Source: Lithobates sylvaticus
Lineage: Eukaryota; Chordata; Amphibia; Anura; Ranidae
DNA length: 64,000 bases
Assembly (NCBI GenBank): GCA_028564925.1
Contig: CM053028.1
Coordinates: forward strand, 442,951,522 to 443,015,521
Reading direction: 5' to 3'
The notes beneath the pieces are model-generated. The model worked only from the letters and a program-made list of their open reading frames with translations, made no database searches and was not told the DNA's origin. The first letter of the stretch is position 1. Each line of letters opens with the position of its first letter. Below, in pieces: positions 11,285 through 22,229 of this stretch. Position numbers and translations under genes: made by a program.

Positions 11285-12185
11285 AATATAAACCAGAATG
11301 GGGTCCAGGGAATTACCAGAGCATCTAATGCCAGCCCTAGAAGATCCTTGGTCCTGGCTACAAACAGGGGTAACTTGTTGTATGTGGAGGCCAGGATGTC
11401 CACATTTCTGACAGAAGATCAAAGATGACAGCATGAAGGACCCATTCCCATTCGTCCAGACAGTGACAGCAGAGGTAATCTGCCTTCCAAATGCCAACTC
11501 CTGGGATGTGAACAGCAGAGAGGGCTGCACAGTGTTTATCCTCTCACAAGATGATCAGAGACTTGCTTCCATCAAAGCCGACGCTTTCTGGCAACCCCCT
11601 TTGGCGGTTGATATTGACCACGGTTGTGGCATTGTCTGACTTTACCCTGATCTGGCGACTGTGAAAAAGGGGGGGGGGGTCCAGTGATTCAGAGCTAGTT
11701 TTATTACTCCAAGCACCAAGATGTTTATAGGAAGTTTGGCTTCATTGGGTGACAATGTGCCCTGAACAGCGTAGGATGGGAACACTCCTCGGCAGCCTCA
11801 GAAAATCTCACTTGAGAGATGTCCCTTAGATCTTGAGATCTGAGAATGAAATCTTAAAAAGAGAAATTTAGTTTTCAGGAAGAAAAACTCCTGAATGAGG
11901 CCCAAATATTCTAGGCAAAGGGAAGGTCTGAGCGCAAACTTTTCAAAGTTAATTACCAAACCAAAAGGCAAGAAGCATAATAGTCTTTTAGAGGTTTTCA
12001 AATAATTGAAGGGGAAATTAGTCCTTCAGAAGGATGCCCGAGTTCTTAAGAGGGAAAGAACAGATACAAGAATCTTTGAAAATACTCTGGATGCAGATAG
12101 GCCAAAAGAAAATAAAACAAACTGGAAGTTATCTCCCACTGCAAAGCGTAGAAAGCTCTGGTGAAATGGGTAAACATCCCTTGTG

Positions 12186-12425
12186 ACAGTAATAGGTGGT
12201 GACAGGTACTCTTTATGGAGGGATCAGGGGTCTAAAAGACCCAAAAACCCTCCTTTGCACTTCAAGGTATTCAGATCACCAAAAACAGTGCATCTGAATA
12301 CTGTATATTTTTTTAAAATCCGGCGCCATTGGCAGCTGAGTAAACACGAAGTGACGTCGCTTCCGTGTTTACATCAAGGAGACTGGAACAATGCCGTTTC
12401 AATCTTCATTCCAGTCTGTCACTAG
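12186..12425. mobile_element. Fragment of the 'GGCGGAAGTGACGT' repeat family
   Basis: The segment gacaggtactctttatggag, the near-palindrome around ggggtctaaaagaccc and acacgaagtgacgtcgcttccgtgt resemble the family that also forms the palindrome at 56749-57653. It separates two DIRS blocks. Ends are not defined. Confidence 0.45.
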
Positions 12426-12429
12426 CCGC

Positions 12430-15400
12430 CGGTTGTTAACCTCGAAAAGCCGATTGCCCGCTCTAACCAACGGTACCGGGATGATGCCTGCAGCTTTGGC
12501 ACCCGGACCAGGCCCTGAGACAGCAGATCTTCCCTCTCGGGCAACATAAGGGGAGGCTCTGCTGCTAGGCGTAGCAGCGTGAAAAACCAGGCCCTCTTCG
12601 GCCAATACGGAACTACTATAATCATTGTGTGAAAATGTCCTCAGTACCAGGGGAATCATTTTAAATGGGGGGAAAGGCATTGCATAGGCAAAACGCCCAC
12701 TTCTGAGCCAGGGCGTTTATCCCCTTGGCCCCTTCATCCCTTTTCAATGAAATGTATGTTAAACAAATCCACCTCTGAAAGACCCCATTTTTCTGCAATT
12801 AGCCGAAAAATTTCCCCGTTCAGAGATGATTCTGTTTCGCAGACTTAGTGGCGACTTAAAAAGTCCGCCAGACGATTGTCCACCCCTTTGAGATGGACTG
12901 TGGATATTGATCTCAGGTTGATCTCGGCCCAGGCAAAAATGGCCTTAGCCAACCAAAATCAGGGAAGGGCACCATGTTCCTCCCTGCTTGTTGATATACG
13001 AGACCGCTACTAGCCTGTCCGAAAGGACCTGTACATGGGGATCTCTCAATTTCTCAGCAAATGCCATCAGGGCTTCCCAAATTGCCTGCAACGCCCTCCA
13101 ATTGCCTAAACTTTGGGACTCCATTCTGGACCAGGCCCCTGGGCCACTTTTGACCCCCAGAGGGCCACCCGGGCCACTTTTGACCCCTAGAGGGGTCCCC
13201 TTTCCTAGGCACTGGCATCCATGGTGATATGAGTGGACACCGGAAAGGACCACTGGAGACCCCGCAAGTGGTTCTCTTAGTCTCTCCACCACCACAGAGA
13301 CCTCTTGGGTCTTTGGTGATAGGTGGAAGGTCTCGTCCAGCGATTGTTGTCCGCCGTTCCAGTTTTTTAGTAGATCGGTCTGGAGACACCTGAAATGGGC
13401 CCTTGCCCATGGAACCGCAGGGATCATTGCCGCTAAGAGACCCAGGTCCAACATGGCTATTCTGATGGACACTGCCCAATTGTTTTGAAAACAAGCAGCT
13501 GTAAGCTTTACTTTTTCCACCCCCCCCTTGTGAGATAGACGTTCTGCGTTACAGAGTTCACCCTGTACCCTAGGTCCTGTGCCCGGGTCAGGTTTGATTT
13601 TTCTTGGATTATCAACCACCCCAGGTCTTCCAAAAAAGCAATGACCACCTGCAAATGCCTCCGTAATTGAGGCAAGGTGGGGGCAAAAAATAAAAGGTTG
13701 TATAAATACAGAATGATTAAGATCCCCTTTAGTCTCAGGGGAGCTAGTGCCTCTACCAGGACTTTTCTGAAAATCCTGGGGGATGAGGACAGGCCAAACG
13801 GCAAAGCCCAGAACTAGAAATGGCGTACGCTCTTTCCCCACTTGATCGCCACCCTCAAAAACTTCAGCGAGTCTTCGTGGATTGGGATATGTAAATATGC
13901 ATCCCTCGGGTCAAGGGAAGCCATAAAAAGGAATTTGGATGGAGCATTGCCTTTGCCGTAAAAATTGTCTCCATTCAAAACTTTTTGTAGACCACCCCCT
14001 TGTTCAGCGACTTTAAAAATTTAAAATCAGACGAGAGTTTGCCTGATGGTTTCTGTACCACGAAACCAACCCTGGGTTGTCTCTTGCTGTGGTATCGGGA
14101 TGAGCACCCACTTTTATATCAGGTCGCCAATTTGAGATAGATGTGCTGCCGCCTTCTGAGGATCCCTGGGAGGTTAGGTTACAAATGTTCTTGCGGGCGG
14201 AGTGCTTTTGAACTGAATTTGATACCCATCCCTGATTATCCTCAATATGAATCCATAGGGGTCATTTTTTCCCACCGTGAGAGGAACTGCACCAACCTCC
14301 CTCCCACCGGGAACATGTCATTAGGGTTTTTTTGTTTAAGGAGAGGAAAGGGATGCCTCGATTCCGTTTTCCCGCCCTCACTGTTTCTTTGTTGCCATTT
14401 TAGGGGCCTGTCCCTGCAACCTTTGTGGCGCTTTTCTTGGACTCTTTCTTTTAAACAGAAAAGCCTTTTTTATCCGCAGCTCGGTCTAAAACCTTTTGTA
14501 GGTCTTCCCCCAACAAATGATCCCCCTCAAACGGAATGCCGCAGTCTTATTTTTGAGGCCAGATCCTCTCAATTGCCAATGTTTCATAGATCACCCCAAG
14601 CAAGGCGTCCACCACCTGGAGGGAGAGAGTGTATCTAGGCGATTTTGTCCTTTGTTTCGAAATACTTTTGGATGAAGCTGCTTCACTCAGCTCCTCCAAA
14701 GGAATCCGTATCTTCCTCTCATCTCTGCTTCCCTTCCGGCTTCTGATTCTTTGGGCTGAGCCTAGTCCAGGAGAAAAGGAGAAGAGAAGGGGAAAAACAC
14801 ACTGTCAAACACCCTCTTTTCCTGGGTGTACCATCACCAACACCTCAGTGCTACCCCAGCAGCCATAACTTGATTCTCAAGGCCCCTAAGCCCGGATCCA
14901 ATGTAATTTGAGGAAGAGGTCTCCAGGGACCCCCCCATGCCCCCGCCCCGTAAGCCAAGACACCCCCGTGTTTGCCTACCTGAGCTGGGCCGGCGCCACT
15001 GCCACTATGCACCGCTGGCTCCATGGATGGATCATCCTCCTGCAACAATGCACCGTTGCGCTCGTGGCCAGGATCCGGACCGCCAGCAGCTTGCGGCTGG
15101 CGTTTAACATTACCGCCAGGGATTTGGCGTCTTCGCTCTCTGCGGGACCTGGAAGTGACGTGGCGGAAGCCCCCCCCCCCCCCCCCTGCGCTCCAAGAGT
15201 CGGAACTCAAGGCCCACACTCGCCCCCCGCACCGCTCTCACCGGAAAACCCACTGGCATCCGGCCTGGCAGAGGATTCACCTCCCGCTGTGAGAGCCACA
15301 CGGCAGACGTCCAGCCCTCCCTGGGCATACATGGAGGGAAAGCGCTGGTCCTAGCTTCCACTGCAGCCTGACCAGGGGCCCACCGCACCTTTCCCAGGTA

Positions 15401-15630
15401 ATGTTGTCTCACCCCGCCCCTGCTCCGGGGGGGACAGAACTCCATAACCTGCTCCTCCTCCAGTGGAGAAAACAGACTGGGGAAGGGGGGTGGTGGCTAC
15501 CCTTTAAAGAATTATTTGTGTTTCCTGCCTCCGGAGGTGGAGCCTGTCTCTCCTGTGCTGTGCTGGACAGACTGGAGAAAAAGAGTAAGGCAGAGGGCAG
15601 AGTCTACAAGTGCTCTGCCATGATTTGATC
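12430..15630 (-). mobile_element. DIRS retroelement fossil, broken
   Basis: On the minus strand, 13508-13804 has reverse-transcriptase traces (MPFGLSSSPRIFRKVL), 12945-13500 has RNase H traces (QVLSDRLVAVSYINKQGGT), and 12430-12850 has the start of the recombinase region (PPFKMIPLVL). The part above 14000 is less conserved and probably covers the upstream gag-like region and leader. The order fits DIRS elements. It carries many breaks and reads as an old fossil. Confidence 0.7.
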
Positions 15631-16341
15631 CTGGAAGATAGGATCCTGCAGGTTGTTCAATGCCTTAGTCCAATTAGCTGCAGTCTAGCAAACTGCAGCA
15701 ATAGCCAATTGCAAACCTGGGTCTGCGAGTTTAAAAACACTGACGTCATTACACCTGCCGTCTCAGAGGAGGAAGTGAGCGACAACTTTCTTTGTAGTTT
15801 TACACCTGGAGCTTATTCCAATCTCCAGGGAAACAGTGACTTCCTAGGTTATATGCAAGTGCTTTCTGCATGCTTGGTAGTTTTGGGGATTTTTGATTTC
15901 ATACAAAATAAATATTTAAGCTGAGGGCATTAGATCTGATTATTTTGAGGGGCACATGGAGACTTCCCCATAAATATTATGCAGATATGTTTGGAATATT
16001 CTGGTGACAAGATCCCAGGTCTCATGTACAGCAGAGGTGTGAAGCCAACTCCTCACATCTTGTAGTGCTTTATCGAACCTCTGATTTTATTGCAGGTCAG
16101 TTCCAAGGAGAGCAGGTTCACTGTTAGAGCATGACGTGGTTTAGGAGGTGGAGCTCATGGTTTTGGGAACACTGAATGATTTTCTGTACACGTTGTGTAG
16201 ATTAAAGATTGGCGTTTGTACATTTTTATTACCTGTGTGTTAAAATTGTTGACATAGTTGGACATTTGTTACGCTAAAGTTATATGTATCTGCACATATA
16301 TTTTTGGTGAGGGGAGTAATTTTATTGCAAGTCTCACATAT
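15631..16341. other. Intronic sequence with nothing recognised
   Basis: No transposon ends or exons could be supported. The first part may still be leader sequence of the preceding DIRS fossil. Confidence 0.4.
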
Positions 16342-17135
16342 ACAGTACTGTGCAAAGGTTTTAGGCAGGTTTGAAAAAAAAATTGTGAATTAAGAATGCT
16401 TTCAGAAATAGAAATGGTTAGTTTATTATCAATTAAACTGAAAAATAAAAATGGAAGAACAATTCAAATCAATATTTGGTGTGACCACCCTTTGCTGTCA
16501 AAACAGTATAATTTCTTCTAGGAAGGTTGTTCCAAAAATTTTGGAGATTTAACCACATATCTTCTGTGGATGTAGGCTGCCTCAAATCCTTCTGTCTCTT
16601 CATGTAATCCCAGCCAGACTCGATGTTGAACCATGACTTTTTTTTTTAAGGCTGAAGATAGTTCTTAATGACACTGACTAGGTTTGGGACCATGGTACTG
16701 CTGCAAAACCCAGTTCCTATGTTTTTGTGGATAGGACGCGGGAGGCTAAGCGACCCAACAATGCTCAAAAACATAGGCACAGGGGTACAGAAAAATGGCA
16801 GCAAGGGGCTGCAGCAAAAGACTTTCTTCGCGAAGGGCTTGAGGGTAGTACAATAATCGTGTCTGCAGCCAACAGTGACGCATGTTGGAGGTTCATTGCA
16901 AGTTTGGTGCTGCATTTCTGAAAATAGACGACTTGGAGACTTGGTCAGGATCAACAGTGTCCTCAATGTTGAGAAATACAAGCAGATACATATCCATCGT
17001 GCCATACCATCAGGGAAGCGTGAGATTGGTCTCAAATTTATTTTGCAGCAGGACAACAACCCCAAACATACAGCCAAGGTCATTAAACACTACTTTTAGT
17101 GTAAAGAAAAACAAGGAGTCCTGGAAGTGAGTTTT
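16342..17135. mobile_element. Tc1-like transposon remnant, rearranged
   Basis: It starts with the Tc1-type end TACAGTACTGTGCAAAGGTT and continues in the orientation with minus-strand transposase to about 16690. From about 16760 the orientation flips: plus-strand transposase pieces such as QQDNNPKHTAKVIKHYF appear, followed by the lysine-rich tail ending SWK. The junction carries an inverted copy of cctatgtttttgtgg (near 16709) as caaaaacataggcac (near 16768). The element is therefore internally inverted as well as deleted. Confidence 0.75.
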
Positions 17136-17990
17136 CGGACATTGGAACTTTTACATATATCTTCTATAGGCACAATAAGATGACTGAGATAAGAGGGTCT
17201 TCTACCACATTTTAGTGAACTGTTTTCACTTGCAAATGATTCTGGGAGAAGTAGAAATCTTTTCAGGCTTATCCCAATTTGTCATAGTCTATTCTATTTG
17301 TTCATGAAATCGAGAATGTCTTCACATAGCAGGTCTCTCTTAGTACCCAAGGGGGAATGAAGACTGAGGAGCACCACATTTGGACAATGCCATTTTTTGA
17401 ACACAGCTGAATTGAGCATATCTACATTGCCAAGAATATTGCAGGAAGCAATTACATCAGGTATATTGGAGGCTGGGGGTGAGAAATCTTCCGAGGCTTC
17501 CTCTAGCACTTCCTCTTTATTCTCCTCTGTCTGCCCCCTCTAGGGGAGAAATTTCACTTTTCAACTCCTGCAGAGATGGCAGGGGTAAAAAAAAAAAAAA
17601 ACAAGAGCTTGGCGCTTTAGTGCTCTGTACAGTGATGAGTCCAATAAAGCCATTTTTTCTAGAAAGTCTGACATTGTTACAGAAAAATTAGCTTTGGTCA
17701 TGTTGGTCTCTTGTTGCATGCCTGAAATATCGCTACAACGCCCATTCAAAAAAGTTGGGAATCTGTAAAATCTACATAAAAAAACAGAATGCAATGATTT
17801 GCAAATCGCAAACCCATTTTTTTTATTCAGAAATACTGTATATGAATTGTTTAAACAAAATGTAGCAGGGGGGAAAAAAAAAAAAAAGTTGGGACAGGGC
17901 AACAAAAATCTGGCAAAGTACAACCCCAATACCAAAAAAATAAAATAAAAAAAAAAGATGGGACAGGTACAGAAACTCAGTGCAACTTAA

Positions 17991-18584
17991 AGCGGTTCTG
18001 CACTGCTTTTTTTTTTTTTTTTTTTTGGGGGGGGGGGGGGAATATGCCAAGGCCATCTAGCTAAATTGGGGGACTCACCTGTTCCATCTTCCATCTCGAT
18101 CGCAACCGGTTTTCCTCCGATAAAATTCTTTATATTCTTCTTTTCTGCTGGGGGCCATCTTGCCTGTGGGCATGTGAAACCCCACAGGCACTTTAGATGG
18201 CCCAGCATGCACTGCGGTTACTGCGCCGAGCTCGCGCGTGCGCAGTAGCGGCAAAGTGCAGCTCACGTTCTCCGAAATCTCGCGAGATGTCGGCACATCT
18301 GCCGACATCTCGCAAGATTTCGGAAGATGTGTCCGAAATCTCGCGAGATTTCAGGAAGATGCCCGCACAGACTCCTGGGATCAATGACACCAGATCCCAG
18401 GAGACAGTGCGGCGTGACGAGGATCCCTGCACAGACCCCACCCAGCCCCAAAGAGACAGAAGACCGGAAGTCATTGATTACAAGGTAAGTGGAGAAAAAA
18501 AAAAAAAACACATTTTCATTTAGTACTCTTTGCCTGATTTGGAAGGCAAAGAGATTTACTAAATGAAATGTGTGCAGAACCTCT
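17991..18584. mobile_element. TTAA-flanked MITE, AGCGGTTCTGCAC family
   Basis: The inverted ends AGCGGTTCTGCAC and, on the other side, AGAGGTTCTGCAC are bounded by TTAA at 17987-17990 and 18585-18588. The interior has two copies of the self-complementary TCTCGCGAGA (18278-18287, 18339-18348) plus a variant, and an arm pair ccgacatctcgc / gcgagatgtcgg. Non-coding. TTAA targets suggest piggyBac-driven mobilisation (inference). Confidence 0.8.
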
Positions 18585-18594
18585 TTAAAACAAT

Positions 18595-19250
18595 TCAAAA
18601 ACAGAATTACTGAGTTGGAAAAAGGATCACCCATCACCTATAAATTACTTGTAAAACCAAATCAGGTGTAGCTAGTCACCTGCTCAATGGCACACAAAGC
18701 CATTTGACTGATCAGCTGTGGTCATTTTGATTAGCTCAGCATGAAAGAAGCTTTCCTGGAGCATTTCAGTCCCTGTAGTTGTATCCTTTTATGGGGTTGT
18801 TTCTCTGCAGCAAGGACTGGAGCACTTATGAAAGAATGAAAAATGGATGGGGCAAGATGCTGTCAAATTCTTGAGGAAAATCTGCAGCCTTCTGGCAGAA
18901 AGTCGTTAATGGGAAGAAGGCTTAACTTCCAACATGACAATGACCCAAAGCACAAAGCAAACATTACCACATAGTGGTTGAAGGGGAAAAATGTGAATGT
19001 CCCTGTATGGCCAAGTCAGAGCCCAGACTTAAACCCCATTGAAAAACTGTGGAATGACTTGAAGACTGCAGCCCACAAATGGTCACCATCAAATTTAACT
19101 GAACTTGAGCATTTCTGTAAAGAAGAGTGGCCAAATATTGCAAAGTTAGTAGACACATATCTCCCAAGACTAAAGGCTGTAATTAAAGTAAAAGTTGGTT
19201 CAACAAAATTACTGAGATAAGGGGGGGATCCTTTTTCCAACTCAGTAATT
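18595..19250 (+). mobile_element. Tc1-like transposon, internally deleted
   Basis: Terminal repeats ACAGAATTACTGAGTTGG (left) and ccaactcagtaattgttttg (right) enclose plus-strand transposase remnants. A QHDNDPKH-type block appears near 18926, then WPSQSPDLNPIEKLWNDLK, which contains the Tc1 DLNPIE.LW motif, and a C-terminal tail ending GSTKLLR. The N-terminal DNA-binding part and much of the catalytic core are missing. Confidence 0.8.
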
Positions 19251-19796
19251 GTTTTGTTCTTTTGACATGTTGGCGTTAAATCTTTCACATGGATGTTATA
19301 ATTTGCACTAGTAAATACGGCTGGATAAAAAAAAAAAAAAAAAAAAAAAATGTGCATCTTCATTTCAGGCTGCAAAGCAACAAAATGTGGTTAAATGTGG
19401 TTATTTTAAAAAAGGGAGGTGATTTTTTTTCTATACCCACTGCACCCTGCTCTACAGCCTGGATATTTATCTTTCAGCATTGATGGTGCCTTTCCAGAGG
19501 TGCAAACTGCTCATTCTAGAAGCGCTAATACACCCCATAACATCAGAGATGTAGGCTTTTGAACTGAGAACTGGTAACAAGCTGGAAGGCCCCTCTCCCC
19601 TTTAGTCTGAAGGCTGTGCTGCCCACAATTACCAAAAAAGGTAAAATTTTGAATTCGTCTGACCACAGACATCTTTCCACTTTGCAACAGACCATTATAA
19701 ATGAGCTTTGGCTCAGACAAGACTGCATAGTTTCTGGATCATGTTCAGATATGGCTGCTTTTTTGCATGATAGAGCTTTAACTTGCATTTTTGGAT

Positions 19797-20066
19797 AGAG
19801 AAAGGAAACCACCGCTCTAGGATAGCCCTCCAGGGCAGATGCTCTTCTTCCTATCAAGGAGCCCCAGGTGCTGGCTGATACACACAATAGGCAGGCAATA
19901 GCCATGAGTAAGCACTAATTCTAGTGCGAAACGCGTCAGTTATTTTGTACCCTTTTCCTTTGCTGTGGATCATGTGATGTGACCCTCGACTTAATAAAAA
20001 TACAGGATTTTAAGCCTTTTTCCGGTGTGCGGCTATCCAGAGTTTTTTCCTGCTATTGCCTGCCTA
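19797..20066 (+). mobile_element. Short retroposed element with hammerhead-ribozyme-like motif
   Basis: A 270-bp insertion is flanked by a perfect 14-bp duplication, TTGCATTTTTGGAT (19783-19796 and 20067-20080), a length typical of target-primed retrotransposition. It contains a perfect 18-bp inverted pair (19885-19902 and 20052-20069). Just after the left arm comes ATGAGTAA, a 6-bp hairpin GCACTA/TAGTGC with a four-base loop, then GAAACGCGTC. That order resembles the core of minimal hammerhead ribozymes known from Penelope-like elements. An AATAAA lies near 19994. A related motif occurs at 60640-60669. Family assignment is an inference. Confidence 0.6.
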
Positions 20067-20432
20067 TTGCATTTTTGGATGGCAAAGCAAACTGTGTTCA
20101 CAGACCGTGATTTTTGGAACTAGTCCTGCACCCATGTAGTGACGTCCATGACAGAATCATGACCGTTTTTAATGCAGTTCCATCTGGGGGCCTGAAGATC
20201 ACAGGCATCCAATATTGCAATAAGGCCTTGTACACAGAAAGTTCTCCAGATACTCTGAATCTTTGGATATTATGTACTGTAGATATAATTAGTGTCTTTG
20301 CAGTTGAGGAACATTATTCTGTAATTGTTAGACAATTTTTAGACACAGCTTCTCACAGATTGGTGAACCTAACACTGGACTATCCAATGATGATCGTTTT
20401 CTACCCAATCATATTACTGACCTGTTAATTAA

Positions 20433-20559
20433 ATAGGCAGAAGGTTTTTTTATCCTAATGCATTCTATACATAATGAGCTACTATGCTATGCATACTAGC
20501 TCATTATGCCTTTGTCTTGCAGGTGTTTTTTATTTTTTTTAAGTTAGTTTACACCCACT
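20433..20559. mobile_element. Short TTAA-flanked MITE
   Basis: Bounded by TTAA at 20429-20432 and 20560-20563, with inner mirrored segments cataatgagctactatgc and catactagctcattatgcc. It shares its right TTAA with the next element. Confidence 0.5.
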
Positions 20560-20563
20560 TTAA

Positions 20564-21469
20564 CCCCAGAAGAATTTACCCCTTCCTGACCGGAGCACTT
20601 TTTGCGATTTGGCACTGCGTCGCTTTAACTGACAATTGCGCTGTTGTGCGACGTGGCTCCCAAACAAAATTAACGTCCTTTTTTTCCCCCCACAAATAGA
20701 GCTTTCCTTTGGTGGTATTTGATCACCCCTGTGGTTATTTTTTGTGCTATTAAAAAAAAATTTTGAAGGGGAGAAAAAAAAAAAACGCATTATTTTTTTA
20801 CTTTTTGATATAATAAATATCCCCCAAAAAAATATATAAAAACTTTTTTTTGCCTCAGTTTAAGCAGATATGCATTTTTCTACATATTTTTGGTAAAAAA
20901 ATAAATAAAATAAATTGCAATACGCGATTGATTGGTTTGCGCCAAAGTTATAGCTTTTACAAAATAGGGGATAGTTTTATGGCATTTTTATGAAAATTTT
21001 TGTACTAGTAATGACGGCGATCTGAGATTTTTATCGTGACTGACATTATGGTGGACACATCGGACTTTTGACACATTTTTGGGACCATTGTCATTTATAC
21101 AGCAATCAGTGCTATACAAATGCACTGATTCCTGTGTAAATGACACTGGCAGTGAAGGGGTTAATTAAAAGGTGGCAGTGTAGGGGTTAAGTGCGTCCTG
21201 GAGCGTGTTTCTAACTAAGGGGGGGGGGCGTGGCTGGGAGTGACATGTCACTAATCCCTGCTCCGATCACAGGGAGCAGAGATCAGTGACACTGTCACTA
21301 GGCAGAATGGGGAGATTCTTGTTTACATTAGCATCTCCCTGTTCTTCCTCTCCGTGAGACGATCGCGGGTATCCCACCGGCTGCCTCTTAAAGGGCAACG
21401 TAAAGGTACGCGATTCTGCCTGTACATGCCCTTCTGCCGCAGTATCTGCGTGAGGCGGTCGGCAAGCGG
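20564..21469 (+). mobile_element. TTAACC-family element, apparently full length
   Basis: Bounded by TTAA at 20560-20563 and 21470-21473. It carries all family landmarks: cccttcctgaccgg, tttggcactgcgtcgc, aaatagagctttcctttggtgg, attgattggtttgcgc and ggtcggcaagcgg. Related copies are at 3046, 26750 and 61113. No protein is encoded. TTAA targets suggest a piggyBac-type helper (inference). Confidence 0.75.
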
Positions 21470-21711
21470 TTAAACATTGTGTTATCCTTTCTTCCTATAC
21501 TTTTCAAATTTAACAGATCTGAACTTTTTTTCAATGTGTTCTTTAGGCTGACAAAATTATGGCTGTAAAAACTGAGCAATTACTAAATACTTGATTAATG
21601 AATGGGCAGCCCTTCAACACAGGACCCAGAAGCTAGTGGAGACCACTGTAGAAGCAGTGCCTACTACAGTGATTTCCAACGGCCAAGGGGATTCCACAAG
21701 TTTGGCACATA

Positions 21712-22229
21712 CACCGATCAGCCATAACATTATAACCACTAACAGGTAAAGGGAATGTCCTGTTACAATAGCATCTGAAAATGTGGAATATACTATCCTG
21801 CAAGTGAACATGTTGTCCATGAAGTTGATGTGGGGAAAAGAAAAAATAGGCATAGCAGTTTGTTGTTTATGGGGCTGTGAAGCCCATGGTGACCCATATC
21901 CACAGCCAAAAGCTTCTACAATGGTCACATGATCAGAACTCAGCCACGGAGCAATGGAAAAAGGTGGCCTGGTCTAATGAATCAAGTTTTCTTTTACATC
22001 ATGTGGATGGCTGGGTGCGTGCGTCACTTACCTGGGAAAGAGATGGCACCAGGATGCGGTATAAAAAGACAAGTGTGATGTTTTGGGCAATGTTTGCTGG
22101 GAAACCTTGGGTCCTGCCAGTCATGTGGATGTTACTTTGGTGTCCATGCCTCAATGGGTTTTGGCTGTTTTAGCAAAAGGGGGCCATAATCAAGATTAGG
22201 TGGGTGGTCAATGTTATGGCTGACAGGTG
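21712..22229 (+). mobile_element. Tc1-like transposon, internally deleted
   Basis: The ends CACCGATCAGCCATAACATT and AATGTTATGGCTGACAGGTG are inverted copies. Remaining plus-strand transposase pieces include WSNESSFLLHHVDGWVRA and KTSVMFWAMFAGK, corresponding to the mid-catalytic region. The N- and C-terminal parts are missing. Confidence 0.8.

Larger units (their letters stand above)
7220..12185 (-). mobile_element. DIRS retroelement fossil, broken and split by insertions
   Basis: Minus-strand translation of 11290-12185 shows DIRS-type reverse transcriptase and RNase H traces (for example VINFEKFAL..LEYLGLI). The block 7220-7690 shows a tyrosine-recombinase trace (PSSKSNVASWVRQLL). Between them about 3.6 kb of later elements are inserted (7711-11284). 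The order reverse transcriptase, RNase H, recombinase along the minus strand matches the DIRS layout, so I read the two blocks as one element. It is extensively decayed and clearly older than the elements inserted in it. Confidence 0.6.
17741..20428 (-). mobile_element. Tc1/mariner-superfamily transposon opened by three insertions
   Basis: The left end cattcaaaaaagttggga and the repeat ttgggacagggcaac match a vertebrate transposon whose ends read CAACCCCAATTCCAAAAAAG. The internal minus-strand coding part resumes at about 19500-19796 and 20067-20428, with landmarks such as catgatagagctttaac and gttgaggaacattattctg. Three later insertions interrupt it: a TTAA MITE (17991-18584), a Tc1-like element (about 18595-19250) and a hammerhead-motif element (19797-20066). 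The right terminus is lost. Confidence 0.6.

Noticed and set aside
12945-13841. 298-codon minus-strand frame as a host gene
   Set aside because: The frame matches reverse-transcriptase and RNase H traces of a DIRS fossil, not a host protein.
14851-15445. Pro-rich frames as host exons
   Set aside because: Compositional frames over C- and G-runs next to the DIRS fossil; no splice-site pair or homology supports an exon.
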